A program made the translations under genes and the position numbers. Below the pieces are notes generated by a model. That model was not told where the DNA came from, did no database searches, and saw nothing but the letters and a program-made list of their open reading frames with translations. Below, in pieces: positions 1 through 12,646 of a DNA stretch of 64,000 bases; the stretch's first letter is position 1; the number at the start of each line of letters is the position of its first letter. Origin of the DNA: Galerina marginata (lineage: Eukaryota > Basidiomycota > Agaricomycetes > Agaricales > Galerinaceae); NCBI GenBank assembly GCA_023014335.1, contig JAECYW010000003.1, positions 558,001 through 622,000 on the forward strand, written 5' to 3'.

Positions 1-244
1 AGTATGTCAAATTTTCTGAAATCCGCTGGGGTTGAAAGTTATTCTCCTGTGTATTTCCCAGTCTTTTTCAATGCATGGGCCTTTCCCAGTTTCCCCGCTT
101 TACTGCGAAGTTTCGGGGCTGGATTTGTATCAATAACTAGTGGTCATCCCTTCCTCAGCCACGAGTCCTATACGAGAACCTCATTGGGAGACTGACAGCG
201 CCTAGGCTTAACTTTCGCACTGATTCACTCAAGCTGTATTCCTA

Positions 245-3055
245 CAACTGACCTGCCTTGGTTTGGTTGACTGCTGGCGTGGTACATGTGTATTGGATCC
301 GTTTCCGCTTGTGTTTTTTCGTTTGGCGTTCTGCGTTTGACTCTTTTATTCGGGATCATGCCACTTTCAGGTATGTTATGACAGTGGTCGTTTCTTCTGC
401 ACTTTTTCACCTTAATTCATTTTTCTACTCAGTAGGCCTCCGTCGTATTATTGGCGTTCTCTGGTCCTTTTCTCGCGATTTCATCATTGTTCACCATTTT
501 CAACGATTACGTCGTTGCCGGAATTCATTGTCTCCATCTGGAATTCTTTTCTTGAATTGTCGTTTTTGCTTATTTTCATGGCTTTCACATCGTTCTCGAG
601 CACTTCACTATCACAAGTAGGTCAGTATTACCCTCATTTTCGACCGCCCAATATTTACGCATGCTAGTTTTGCCAGCTTAACGCCGAGTGTGCGATGGGA
701 TTTCGGGGAACTTAACTGGTTCAGCGCGGTTGCTGAGCTGCTGGGACTTGTGTTAACCAAATGATGCCCACCGGCATATCAATTCTTTGCAAGAGCATCA
801 ATCACATTCGGGTGGTTGGGATTTGCTAGGTCGTAAGGCTTCGGTTTACGTCGCCAGCGGCCCAAACTCTGTTGCGATTTTCCCCACCTCAGTTAGTAAT
901 CCCCTTAATAAACGAATTTGATATCGGAATCAGACGATGCATTGCATCAATATCAGGTCGACTCTCACAGGTTTGCCATGGCATCGCCGTTCGAATGGAC
1001 CTGATCCACTGATATTATCTTCGCTCATCATATATTTTTGGGGACGTTCAATGAATCAATCAATCCATGTTTTAGTTCTGTGTGTAAGATATGAGATAGA
1101 AGTCGGTCATCTTGATTTTTTCTTGTTCGGCGCTTCCGTGTCGGGTGGCATCAACCGGTGAGTGATCAATTTATAACTCTCCCCATGTGGACATCAAGAG
1201 ATATAGTCGCTTTCTCGAGGGTATTAATATACGTTCAAGCATCTTTCGCATATCTTTTCGAACTCTGTGCATCGTTACCTATCAGATGAGGCGCTGTTCG
1301 ACCTTTTGGGTGTATAAAGATGGCTACCACAATATGGATCCTCACGATCTGCGATGTCCACTTCTCCCTTATTACCCTCAATACTGGAGGTCCAAGATGT
1401 CCATGTTGCTCTGTGCGTGAGATGTACGTACTTCACTTGCTTCCACTGGCGCTTGATTTTACCTCAATAATCGTGTCTTATTTTGCAGTGACAGCCATCA
1501 TAATTATTTTTTACGACCATCGTGGGTTATTCATGTTATGACTGGTCGTGCCTGCACCACTAAGTATGCGACTCAGTGATAACACTCGATCGGGAGGTCG
1601 GTCGGCCCCCTATTTAACAATGATAATTTGAACTTTATTCGAAATAGATTTTTTATATTTGGGTATGTATAATATTTCGAAGTCGTCTATGTCTCTTCAT
1701 GGGCTGCGTGCCGGCCTAGGCTGGTGAATGGACATTCCCAAAGCTTCTTTTCCTTGCGGTACGTGACTATCAATCTAAAACTCGTCTCACCTTGTCAAAT
1801 GCTCACTGAAAGTCTACAGAACCGTTACTGGGTGCTTTCTGGCGCGGTGTAAGCATTTTCAGCCACCATTATTTCTTTAGCATAATTGACCTCCCATCAG
1901 GTTCTGCACATATGGTGTGACTTTCGCAATAGCGTCATAGTAGAAGAGTCATTAAGCCATTCGCACAGCATTATTCGCACCTCACGTTACTGATTCGGTG
2001 AGAAAACAGTTCAATCCACCTATTTCACTCTTAATGCGAACCCTTTCCTTGCAGTTGTACGTTCGTCGAAATTCCCTAGTTCGAGGACAACTCTAATGCA
2101 TGCTCCTGCTCATTTCACAGCTGTACGGTCGACTTCTTTTGATAATTTTTTCTACTTTTTGTGAGACCTGACGAATGATTTTGTAATCCAGGCTCGGTCT
2201 TCTTACACTGGGAGAGCTGGCAGGGATTGATCGCGTGCATGCTGGCAGAAGGTCGCACACCCTCCCCGAAATCAACTTATATCGTGACTGATAGCGTTTC
2301 TAGCTATCCTCCAATTGCGGCTATACGCCCTGTATTCAGGGAAGAAAAAGATCCTGTTTTTGATGCTGACTGTCTACGTGGTCTGCTCCGCTGCATCCGC
2401 ATGGATCATGGAGAATCGACTGGCTACGATATCGAGTAATTGTTTCTTTCCCAGTATTACTATCTAATGGATGCAGGGCACTCAATATATTCACAGAGAC
2501 ATTATCAATCCAAATACCGCATGGTCGGTTCTGTACTACAAATTACCTACCACCGCGACTATATACATTCTGGATTCCGATTCTAGCTTGTGAAACACTC
2601 TTATTTGTTTTGGCCGTCGCTCGTGGCTTCCAATCACTAACCAATGACGACCACGGGTCTCTTCCTCACCGTGGACAGCAGCTGTTTAATCTTCTTATCC
2701 GCGATTCAGTGATATACTTTTTGGTGTAAGCCGTCCACCTTTCCTACCAATCCTCACCCCGTCGATCGTCTCAACTGACTGGTTTCTCTAGCATCGGTTT
2801 AGTTTACTTGGGCTGTTTGATATTTTGGATCATGAACCCGGTAACTACCTCTCATACGCTACATTGTCTGTACTAAAATTGGCCTTTTTCAAGAACATCT
2901 TATGGGAAGCTCCTATTGGGTTTTCCGTCGCTTTTTCATGCACGCTGAGCAGTCGCATGATTCTCAACATACGTGAGGCTGGTGACCTGCAAGTTCGTAG
3001 CTGGTCCCCGCAATTGTTGCTTCCAACAAGTCCTCCCACCACTTCCTCGCTTTGA
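245..3055. repeat. Segmental duplication, copy 1 (partner 4672-7315)
   Basis: This stretch and 4672-7315 align along most of their length in the same orientation. Shared landmarks include the CCTGCCTTGG block near 250/4675, the GATAACACTCGATCG block near 1578/5822, AACCGTTACTGGGTGCTTTC near 1820/6060, and the 3' coding exons. Exons are better conserved than introns, so the duplication is not brand new. Each copy carries one DUF6533-type gene plus about 1 kb upstream. The boundaries are approximate. Confidence 0.8.
1320..3055 (+). CDS. DUF6533-type multi-pass membrane protein, copy 1
   Basis: Fungal integral membrane protein of the DUF6533 type; the family's function is unknown. It is split by about nine introns. 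The spliced exons read AIIIIFYDH + LITLDRE + IFYIW, then AGEWTFPKLLFLANRYWVL, matching the family's YDxxxTLDxEVxxIW...NRY signature. Next come HWESWQGLIACMLAE, AILQLRLYALYSGKKKILF, a long exon with the segment IPILACETLLFVLAVAR and RDSVIYFLV, and a last exon with ILWEAPIGFSVAF and SRMILNIREAG, ending at the TGA at 3055. Several hydrophobic segments suit a 7-helix membrane protein. The first exon is uncertain: ATG 1320 gives an open frame into AIIIIFYDH and has a parallel in the partner copy. The donor after 1596 (gtcggt) is weak. No disabling mutation was seen in the resolved exons. Confidence 0.7.
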
Positions 3056-4671
3056 GAATAATCGTCTTTTTAAGAGCTCTCTCTCATATAAATTAGACCG
3101 CCTCACAATATTTGATGAAAGTTTGCCAGACATTCAGTAATGATTATTGTTTTACTCGAGCCGCGTGCCATCCAGGTGTTACTGTAAAACAAATCTTCCC
3201 CATAAGTTCCGAGAATTTTCTCCACGACGGAGAAGAAGCGGTCTCGTCTCCGACACTAAGATTAAAGATGAAATTGGTGCTTGAAAGTCTGACCTTGACG
3301 TAGAGCGAGACGGGTTCTGTCATAAAATCGCGCAAGAGGATGAGTTATGCAGATACCGTACTGCGGCGAGTAATGAACATTTGCAGCCGCCTCAGTTAAG
3401 ACTCAAGTCAGAAAGGAAGTTCCTGGGACGTATATGTAGTTGTGGTAGAAGCTTGTCCGACGGTGTGGGTCAGAGAGCCCATCCTGCCAAGATGGAACAT
3501 GCCAGCAACGTTTGAGTGGCACAGAAGGAAAGAAGAATCGTGCGCAGACCGAGCAAACACACGAAAACTGGCGCTACTGCAACCCCTCCTAGCCAGATCA
3601 GACCTTCCATATACGATCATTTAACCCAGACTGGACGTCGGATGCGAAATCCAATGAGCTTGGAAGGATAAGTTTCCTATTCCCGGTCATACCGCCGACC
3701 GGTATAAGAAATATATCCCCGAAATTTCAAATCAGGGCCTCGCCGAATTATCATGGCTCACTGTAGGGTGTAAAGTTTAGAGTTCTTGGGTCTCCAGCTG
3801 GCGAACATTTGAGAACAGGAACAAAGTCAGTGTCGACGAGCGTTAGGAAGGGAGCAGGCATACAGCGCCTAGATACCCTTTCCATGCCATCAACACCGGA
3901 TCCAATTCACCTCTCGGAAGAGTACATCCGCGAGCAAAAATACGAGATCTCGCAGCCTTAGAGCCAACATGAAAATTGAAATCACGGGTAAAAATGGCCA
4001 AGTTCCGAAGCCCCCAAGGCTTATTTTCATTGCATTGACTGAGCTTGGACTTCTCGAGTGAGAGGTTTATTGGTAGAAAAAACGGCTCATCGTCAATTTA
4101 CTGCAATTCGACAGTTCCGTGGTGAGCAAAATGCACTTCGGAAAGCCATCGGAAAGCGTGGGCATGACTTGGGCATGACTGGAGGCGGCCCGAAAGTTCA
4201 GAAGCTAAAGCCAAGCAAAGACAAATACTTGCTTGTCGCTCTTCACAGTCAATTCACACTTGATTCCAACTTGATTCACACCAAATTCACACTCGTTATC
4301 GACGTCGTCCGGCGGCTCACATTCTGCGTCGAACACAATGGCCAACAGCGCGGCCATCGACATAAATTGCGTTCTTTTGTCCCACCGCTCGCCCTTCCGC
4401 AGAGACGCTATGCATATGGGTCCTAACATCTGATGGGGTTCCACTCTGCAGATCTGGTTCTTGCCATCCCGGTGTGTCGAGCATCATCACTTTACGGCGT
4501 CGGGGTATCGAAAATGATCACCTTTTCATGAGGTTTTCCGATTTACACCATGCTAGGGGTCATAGGTCTGGACCTGTGTCGGCACCTGGACTTCCTTGGG
4601 ATGGTGACCAGGCTTGAGCGAATTAATGCGAGGATCATGCATCGATCATGGCTTAGGCCTAGGCCTACCCC
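3056..4671. other. Spacer between duplicated genes, no gene recognised
   Basis: About 1.6 kb between the two duplicated blocks. Open frames exist on both strands, the longest at 4058-4426 (122 codons, plus strand). They have no recognisable domain, no splice-supported continuation and no homologue in the window. A short internal direct repeat (TTGGGCATGACT-like) lies near 4163-4182. I see no convincing gene. Confidence 0.4.
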
Positions 4672-7315
4672 CGACCTGCCTTGGTTGGTGAGGGTTTCTA
4701 CTGGTCTTCGTTTGTATTTTGACCCTTGACTGTTGTTCGGGATTGAGCCACTTTCAGGTATATTATTATTTTGCCTACACCCCCTTCTCTTTCCCCGGCC
4801 TTTCATTTGTCGTCGCCCCCACTCGTTCTCTCCTTAGGAATTTTTTCTCAAATGGCCATTTTGCCTATTTTCATAGCCTTTGCATCGTTCTACAGCCCTG
4901 CATCCACTTCGTTCTTAGCAGGTGGACAGTAGTATTCTCATTTTCGAACGCCCAATATGACGCATGTCATTCCTGCAGAAACCTGACCTCCAAGAGTGCG
5001 ATGGCTCTTTGGGAAATTCATCTCTTCAGCGTGATGACGGTAACGGGACACAGAGATCCTTTGTTATCCAATTGATGTACACCGGCCGGCATCTCCTATC
5101 ATTTCACTCCTTTGCAAGAGCATCAATCGATATTCGGGTGGCCGGGATTTGGTATGTCCTATAGCTTCGATTTCCAGTCGCAAGGGCCACTGATCATGGT
5201 CTCCCAGGTGTACTTGTTAGCTGTGATATCGATCATCCAAACTCAAATACGGCGAATTTAATGCCCGATTTCACCGCACCTCAGTTAGCAATCACATCCT
5301 CATTCGAATTGATTTGATCTACTGATATTATCTTCTCCTTTCGTCATAGACTTAGCGGGAATTCCAGTCTCCAGTGAGTGGATCAATCCATGTTTTCGTC
5401 ATGTGTGTGAGGGAAATGTTGGTCATTTTGATTTACCCAATACGGCGGCTTCCATTTTCCCGGGTAAACGGTGAGTGATCAATGTATTACGTTCCCCATG
5501 TGGACATCGGGAGATGTGTTCTAGGCGCTGTTGGGCGCTCAATATATAGAAACGGCTACCACAGCATGGACACTCACCATCTGCGATGCCCATTTCTACC
5601 TCAACACCCTCCTTAGTACTGGACTTCGAAAAAGTCCGTGTCGCGCTGTGCGTGAGATGTATGTAATTCACCTTACTTTCACTTGTGTTGGTTTACAGCT
5701 CAATCGCTTCATTATGTGTCTTATTTCTACAGTGACGGCCATCATAATTGTTATCTATGACCATCGTGAGTCATTCGTATTGGACCTGGTCGACGCCTTC
5801 ACTTACTAATTATACGACTCAGTGATAACACTCGATCGAGAGGTGGGTCGGCCTAAGTCAATGACGTCGTTCAACTCTTATTCGAAATAGATAATTTTCA
5901 TATGGGTAAGTATAATACTTCAAAGTCGCCTATATCTCTTTATGGGCTGTTCCGGATTAGGCTGGTAAATGGACTTTCGCAAAGCTTCTCTTCCTTGCAG
6001 TAAGTGATCGTCGATCAACAACCCGTCTTACCTCGTCAAATGCCCATAAAACACTACAGAACCGTTACTGGGTGCTTTCTGGCGCGATGTAAGTTCCTTT
6101 TTCCACATTTATCTCTTAAAGATAATTGCGCATGCATCAGGTTCTCTATTTATGGTGTGACTCTCGCTTTAGCGCAGTATTAGAAGAGACGTTAAGCTAT
6201 TCACACAGCCTTATTCACCCCCCACGTTACTGATTCGGTGAGCAGCTAATCCAATCCATTCGCCCATAACCGCAAACCCTTTCCTTGTAGTTGTACGTCT
6301 GTCAAATTTTTGTAGTTCAAGAACAGGTCTGATGCATACTGCATTTTCTGATCATTTTCGCAGCTGTATGTACGTCGAATTTCCCTGCATTTTTCCTGTT
6401 TCGCTGAGACTTGATATTTTAATCCAGGCTCTGGCTTCTTTTACTGGGAAGGCTGGCAGGGGTTGATTGCGTGTATGCTGGCAGAAGGTTGTACCACTGC
6501 TCCGCGAAATCAATGGTTTACTGTGTCACTAACACGTTTCCAGCGATCCTCCAATTGCGGCTATACGCCTTATACTCGGCGAAGAAAAAAATTCTGTATT
6601 TGATGCTGACTGTCTATGTTGTTTGCTCCGCCACATCCGCCTGGATCATGCAAAATCGGCTGGCTTTGATATCAGGTGAGAATTTCTTGTCCAGTATCTG
6701 ATGGTTGCAATTGGCTCAGTCTAACTTGCAGAGACGGGGTCAATTCCAATACCTCATGGTCGTTTTTGTACTGCCAATCATATACCACCCCGACTCTATA
6801 CATTTTGGATTCCAATTCTCACCTGTGAATCTCTCTTATTCGTATTGGCCGTCGCCCGTGGTGTCGAAGAATCACTGGCCAACGACAACCACGGGTCTCT
6901 TCTTCACCGCGGACAGCGGTTGTTTGATCTTCTTATCCGCGATTCAGTGATATACTTTCTGGTGTAAGCCCTGCACCTTTCATACCCCGTCGATCGTTTC
7001 ACCTGACTGGTTGTCCTAGCATCGGTTTAGTTTACCTGGGATGTTTGATATTTTGGATCATGGATCCGGTAACTAGCTCTCGTCCGCTATATCGTCAGTG
7101 TTAAACTGAGCTTTTCTCAGAACATCCTTTGGGAAGCTCCTATTGGGTTTTCCGTAGCGTTTTCATGCACGCTGGGCAGTCGCATGATTCTCAACATACG
7201 TGAGGCTGGTGACCTGCAAGCTCGCAGCTGTTCCCAGCAATCTGTTCTTCCAATAAGCTCTCCGCGCTTTGAGCACAATCATCTCCTCTCAAGAGCGAGC
7301 TCTACGTCTCTGTAG
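4672..7315. repeat. Segmental duplication, copy 2 (partner 245-3055)
   Basis: Second copy of the duplicated block, in the same orientation as 245-3055, so the pair forms a direct repeat separated by about 1.6 kb. Introns and upstream DNA have diverged by substitutions and small indels while the coding exons remain aligned and open. The boundaries are approximate. Confidence 0.8.
5531..7315 (+). CDS. DUF6533-type multi-pass membrane protein, copy 2
   Basis: Paralogue of the gene at 1320-3055 with the same intron positions. Resolved exons read AIIIVIYDH + LITLDRE + IIFIW, AGKWTFAKLLFLANRYWVL, FYWEGWQGLIACMLAE, AILQLRLYALYSAKKKILYL, then an exon with IPILTCESLLFVLAVAR and RDSVIYFLV, then IGLVYLGCLIFWIMDP, and a last exon with ILWEAPIGFSVAF and GSRMILNIREAG, ending at the TAG at 7313-7315. 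This is the DUF6533 pattern (YDHxxTLDxE...NRY, WxGLIACMLAEAILQLRxYALY, NIREA). An open frame runs from ATG 5531 into the first conserved exon; ATG 5714 is a shorter alternative start. All resolved exons are intact, so both copies could be functional. Role unknown; membrane location is inferred from hydrophobic segments. Confidence 0.72.
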
Positions 7316-9107
7316 TGTGCCCTGGAGATTGGATCGTAGCCCAAACACCGTGTGTAACTAGATTAGAACACACCTTACAGCATTCCAGAGATATGATATT
7401 TGAAGTCTGAATTTGGCGTACATTCATTTCTGACATCCTTGGTAACGCCTTGAACCACTCAATTGTCCAATCCTTGACAAGGTAAGACCTGTGCAGGACA
7501 CCCGAAACAATGAACTGCGAAAGGATCGAACCTTGGGAAATTGATACATATCTGAGGTGGTGCTGCGCGGGAAGGAAACAATGGACTGGGAAAGCAGGAA
7601 AAAAGAACAAAGTGGAAACCGCAGGAGAAGGAGGCGAGGCTCGGTGGACGCTGTCCCAAGCAGGCGCATATAATGGAGCAGGATTAAACACCACGTACCA
7701 TTCTCAAGACTCGTATTGCGGTCGACGCCACTAATACACTGGTACATCGTACGCGATGCGAAGGACGATGTAATCTATGAGACAGGGCCATGTACACGGC
7801 TGAGCAAAAGCTAGCTCTCGGCGCACCAATTGTCGCCCATGAACCGCCCAAAACGTCAAAGGATTGAACCTTCAGCCTCTATAGGGAGAGCAGATCTGCG
7901 AAGTGGATAATCCCACAGTGGCGAGTGGCGAGTTTCGACACAGGCAAAGCCAAGAAACTACAGTACCACAGATGGAAAGTCATTCGGGACTCAAACGAAA
8001 AGAGAGAGCTAGGTCTCGTGAGGAGCCGACCGTGAAATCGTGGCTTCACGCCGATCCTGATATCACCAAATGCGACGTCCGAGTGGGAAAATTTACAGAG
8101 CTCCCACAGAAAAGCAACAGTTTGGGAGCCTTAGATGTGTAAATTTATCATGTTCGAGCTGTCGAATGGGTGACATCGGATTTTGCGAAAGCGCGAAACC
8201 ACTGGGGGACATGGGGATCTGAGAGACGAGAAGGGGACAAAACGGGAGGGATATTCCTCGAGAATCATTGAATCAAAGACGATATGATCAATGTTCCGTT
8301 CGCATGTGGGTATTGAATCCAGAAAAATGTGAAAACGAGAAGAGATTTAAAGGACAAAGGAAGGTGGATTTTAGGGAATGCAGAGAGCGTTTACCAAGCT
8401 GATTCCATGCAAAATCTATTGATTAAAATTTACGGTGAGGATTAGGTCAGATAACGACGTACCTTTGCAATTGATTATCGGGCTCGATAACATTGCTGAG
8501 TGGGCGAAACTTGATACAGGTCCAAAATTTCAAGCATGGCTGTTCGTTGCGAGTGGTGGTTGGGAGAAGAAAGGATTGGAGACCGCTCAGCCCCGTTCAA
8601 ATTAAGGCGGAGACCCAAATATGAAAGGTCGGGTAACCGGCTTCTTACATCCGGAGTGTGATGTGTTGATCCCGAACCACGTGGACGGATCTCGCCAGCT
8701 TGGCTAGCTGTGTCTGATGTCAATTGAAACTGTGGCTCACATTCGATAGGTGTGGGCCAACTAAGACTTAACTGAGTTTGAAACTGATATAGTTCACGTG
8801 GAGGTGCAGTCACATGACCATCCCTCGGCGTCAATTCTATCGTGTTGAAGCATTTCCGAATGAAAGACACAAATATTCAAAAATTCTAATCACCCAAATG
8901 AACGAGAATTAAATTAACTGCTGTCTACTAAAGAATAGGAATTTTTGGAAGAATCTGTGAGCCACCAGTTTAGAATTTCTGAGGATTTCGTGCACCTAAT
9001 TTATCACTTGATATGTCAATAACGGCTCAGATATTTAAGAAGAGAAAACTCTTACGAGTACTTGAGAGCACTGGGTACAACATTGAAACTCGTTCAAATG
9101 AGCAGCT
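7316..9107. other. Intergenic, no gene recognised
   Basis: Frames of up to about 130 codons occur on both strands (for example 7302-7694 minus and 8475-8870 minus) but overlap one another and show no domain, signal peptide or splice-linked extension. Base composition turns AT-rich after about 8900. I see nothing supportable as a gene. Confidence 0.4.
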
Positions 9108-9122
9108 GCGCGCGAAGCGCGC
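9108..9122. repeat. GC-rich triloop hairpin 1
   Basis: GCGCGC-GAA-GCGCGC is a perfect 6-bp stem with a GAA loop, set in AT-rich DNA and followed by a run of A. Related hairpins lie at 9275-9285 and 9346-9360, so this is a small repeat family. Confidence 0.7.
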
Positions 9123-9274
9123 CTGAAAAAAAAGGTAATACCCATGTTTTTACTAGTTCACCGGAGACAAGGAAATTTTTTAAACCAGAACATTGGCCGC
9201 ATATTTAATTTTAAAAACAAGGAAACAGAAGTTCACCAGACCCACCTTTCAAGGAAGCAAAGACATTAATAGAG

Positions 9275-9285
9275 GCGCGAAGCGC
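9275..9285. repeat. GC-rich triloop hairpin 2
   Basis: GCGC-GAA-GCGC is a shorter version of the hairpins at 9108 and 9346, with a 4-bp stem and a GAA loop, again in AT-rich DNA. Confidence 0.6.
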
Positions 9286-9345
9286 GAGAGAAAAATCGTG
9301 CATATTTAGTACATTTTACCATGCTGACAAAGTTTATCAATGTCT

Positions 9346-9360
9346 GCGCGCGAAGCGCGC
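9346..9360. repeat. GC-rich triloop hairpin 3
   Basis: Identical to the 9108 hairpin over 15 bases and also followed by CTG and a short A run. The two 15-mers and their downstream CTG(A/C)AAAAAA flank form a direct repeat about 240 bp apart. Confidence 0.7.
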
Positions 9361-10417
9361 CTGCAAAAAATATCCTATTTTGTGTCATGTATTCCCGAGA
9401 CCTCGCAAGGAGATCCTCAAGTTCTTAGAGATTTAATTCAATGTGGATGGTCATAATTAATTATTCTCCTCTCCTCTCTTCCGATTTAATTTATTTAATA
9501 TTATTTAATATTTGGCCCCACCACACCTATATAATGCGAGCCGAAACTGTACCCTCTCTCCACTGGGCCAACGTTCAATCATCTTCCCCTATGCTCGCTC
9601 TGTGCTGTTTTTCTGCCGTCATTACCCCGCACACACCAGCGAAAGCCTCCATTCGACCTTACTGTCTCGACCGGCGCGATGCAACTTACTACCTTCAGTG
9701 AGGACTCAAGACCGCACGAATTATCGCCTATGTACTATTCCATCTCATTCACTTACATGCCGCGATCGTTATTGGCGGCGTCATGAGTTGCTCTCACTAC
9801 CCTTTTACTTTTCGCATCCACTAATCCCCTACCATACGAGGGTAGGAAGTACAGGGTAGACGCGCGGTCCTTCGATTCCTCGTTTGAAAGGTTCTTATTC
9901 CTATTCCACTCTAATCTCGCGATTTGTTCAGCTAAATCTCTGCTCCTGCCAGCATGTTCGTCGCACTTACCTTTAGTAAGTACCATATTACTATGTATCT
10001 CCTTTCGTAAAAGAACTGACGTTGGAACTCGCGCTGGCCAGTCTTTTGTACACCTCACTCTGACAGTGCGTATGTATGATATTCCAAATTTTCCCTTCTC
10101 TGATTAACATTCTTCCAGTCGAACAATATTCGAATGTTTAATAATTACCTTCAAACCCCATCAAAAATTTAAGTCACGGAAGGTTTCAACACGCTAGCAT
10201 AGATACGTCAAGCGAATGCCAACTCAGTTCAGCAGGATTCCTAGATCGAACATCTTGGAATTTTCAGTAGAATGGAAAATGGAACGATCGAAAAACAGTT
10301 CAAAGATAATCGTCGTTCCTGCTGCCACGCTCTGATGGACTGAACTCACCGACTTGGATTGCAACAAATTAGACAAGACTTAAAGAAAGCATACGCATAG
10401 AAGTAGGTCAACAATCA

Positions 10418-10425
10418 TATAAATA
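10418..10425 (+). promoter_or_regulatory. TATA box of the beta-trefoil-like gene, copy 1
   Basis: TATAAATA lies 65 nt before the ATG at 10490, followed by a CT/CA-rich leader. The same arrangement precedes copies 2 and 3. Confidence 0.65.
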
Positions 10426-10489
10426 TGCCTCTAACTTTCACTCATCTTCAGCATCACCAACTCGCTTTTCCCATCTTCAACTTAACACC

Positions 10490-11139
10490 ATGTCTGTAAC
10501 TCCAGGTATCTACCTCATCAGGAACCGCAAGACCGGTTACTACATCGTACCCAACAACGAGACCAGCTCCGGTGATGCAGTCACCACCGTCAAAATCGGA
10601 GACCAGGTCCCCAAGGAGGCCGTAAGTGCACTCCTCGATTATACTCGACTCATGGGTCTAATATTTGCCGTTTCGTAGAAATTGACCGTCTCCGTTGATC
10701 AAACCGGGGCGTACACCATCAAGTCGGACTCTAACTTGAGTGTCGCCGATTCTGGGGTCAGTATTTCGTTTGCTTATCTTCCGCAGTATAAAATCTTGAG
10801 TTGACGATGATTAGAAAACTGACTCAAACGGTAAACGCTACCTCGAGTGGCAGGAAGGCGACTACAAATGGTCCCTTAAGGCCGCGAGCACTGGGTTGTG
10901 GAAGTAAGTATTGACTGTACGCTTACTGTCCCTGAAATTCACGAACCGTTTCTCTAGTATCAAGCTCGTCAACGACCCCAAGTTTGCTGCTGACAACTTT
11001 ACCATTGGACGCAACGTAAGATTTTAGCCTCATCCTCGTTTTAAAAGTTCTGAATTATTGCATGTCTTTTTTCTAGGTCATCTTGGTCGAAAATGGAGGC
11101 GCTTCCGAGACCCGCTGGGAGTTCGTCAACTCCGGCTGA
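10490..11139 (+). CDS. Small beta-trefoil-like protein, copy 1 (I66 inhibitor-like?)
   Basis: Five exons (10490-10621, 10679-10756, 10815-10903, 10958-11015, 11077-11139) give 139 residues with all frames consistent. There is no signal peptide. The chain starts MSVTPGIYLIRNRKTGYYIV and ends ETRWEFVNSG; an opening GxYxIxN strand, internal YKWSLKA repeat-like strands and a terminal WxF are typical of beta-trefoil proteins such as fungal I66 peptidase inhibitors and small cytoplasmic lectins. That assignment is inference; the true I66 gene at 39521 is only distantly similar. Near-identical copies lie at 28346-29018 and 59331-59999 on the other strand. The 3' flank shares a CACTCGGCAAATGGTC block with the flank of copy 3, so the duplicated unit is larger than the gene. 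Confidence 0.75.
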
Positions 11140-11554
11140 GAGTTCATCCAGTTCTACGTCTTCACTCGGCAAATGGTCTTTGGAATATTTGTCATCGTGG
11201 ACGTCGAAAGGAGATAGAGAGTTTCTGGTAGAAAATCCTTAGAAAACCTGTATACACCGCGCCAGTCGAGAATCATAATTTGTTGCATTATCTTCTCCTT
11301 AGAGCATACAGTTCATCCTTTTATTCAAGTAGTATATGGATAATCTGGCTGACGTGGTACCGACTTGGAGACGGCCGTGCCTTATAACTTGGTAAACCAG
11401 TCATAATGTCAGATATTTCCTTGTAATAATTGCTGATACAATGGTGTTACAGAATTTCGTATATACTAATATGTAATATAAAGCACAGACTTCAGATCAT
11501 GTACATCTCATAATAAGTTTTCCCGCGTTTACAGCTGGTTGTTCTTCATAGATC

Positions 11555-12646
11555 CTACTTCAATCTCCTCATCTTGCACGGCCTCTCCTCGCTGGTCACC
11601 GATGAGGAGGTCGAAGTGGCAACACGCGCCTTTCCTTTCCCTTTACGGGTGCTAGAACTAACAAGGTCAGCCAGAAGTTCGAAATGGACCTGAGTAGAAC
11701 TCACCTTCCCGCGATCGTACTCTCTTCGACAGTGGCCTCCTTGCGAGTGCGAGCACGCTTTCTTTGAGTTTTCTTCAGTTCAACGGGTTCGCCCTCCATA
11801 GCCCTCGCAATTTTATTCCATTTGTCGAACAACCCCGGCACTACTGACTCCAATGTATGCGTGGATTCAAGAACAGGCACGGTAAACAAAGGCGCAAATG
11901 CCGCAGCGGAATGATGAGCATGTGGTGGGTCCATTTGAGGAGGAGGAATAACCGGTTGTGTCATCGGCGGGTAGGTGACCTCCTCAGCGGTAGGGGGAGG
12001 TGGTGGCGAGGGCTGAATGCCAGCAGTTGACGGTTCGAAAGAAGGTTGTGGCGTCCACGGTGACATCCAAATGCTTTCTACTGTCCTGGGATAGGTAGGC
12101 AAAAGAGCAGGGACGTTCTCGTCTCCAGGCCACGTTGCCAGGACTGTTTCCTCTGCTGGGTACGCTTGGTCGCAAGTGGCATTATGTGTCGCCACCTGAA
12201 TATTAAGCTGGGCAAGATTGACTAGGGTTAGCGGTTGTCGAACATTAACTAGCATAACCTCAACGTGGTTAGGAGCTGGGTCGAAAATTTCCAAGTATGA
12301 AGTCGGGAATGTCGATGGTGCGCCATCGTAGGAGCCAACCTCGTACACCTCCTCTGCGTCCACAGTTGGAGGCCACGGGCCATCCACGAGAGAGGTGGAG
12401 GAGGTGGAGGATTCCCAATTTTCCTCGCCAGATGTGGTCTGATCCCCAGTGCTCAAACCCTGGACAAAGTTCCACAGTGCATCGTTTTCCTTGTTACCTG
12501 CCAGTAATCCTGGGAGGCTTTCCTGGAGAACTTCTGTAAGCGACGGCTGAGACGAAGCACCCTCGGTGCTGCTAACGTTACTGCCACGGTAATTAAGTAA
12601 AAGTGGATGGGTTCATAGAACTGTCAACATACCTGGAAGCTTCCAT
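11555..12646 (-). CDS. Disordered, basic-tailed hypothetical protein
   Basis: Unrecognised gene. ATG at 12646 opens MEASSNVSSTEG after an intron that splits an AGT codon (donor gtatgttg, acceptor ggcag near 12590). The long exon (about 12590-11702) is low in complexity: Ser/Thr/Glu-rich, then Pro-rich (SPPPPPTAEEVTYPP), then LFDKWNKIARAMEGEP and a basic KKTQRKRARTRKE stretch. A 47-nt intron leads to a last exon TRKGKGKARVA...RRLK ending at 11555. No enzyme motif is visible; the basic tail suggests nuclear targeting or nucleic-acid binding (inference). The same frame continues upstream to ATG 12904 but holds an in-frame TGA at 12724-12722, so either an intron was missed or the old start was lost. 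Confidence 0.5.

Noticed and set aside
7302..7747. Overlapping minus-strand frames of 107-130 codons
   Set aside because: Two frames overlap each other and a plus-strand frame; no domain, signal peptide or splice-linked exon.
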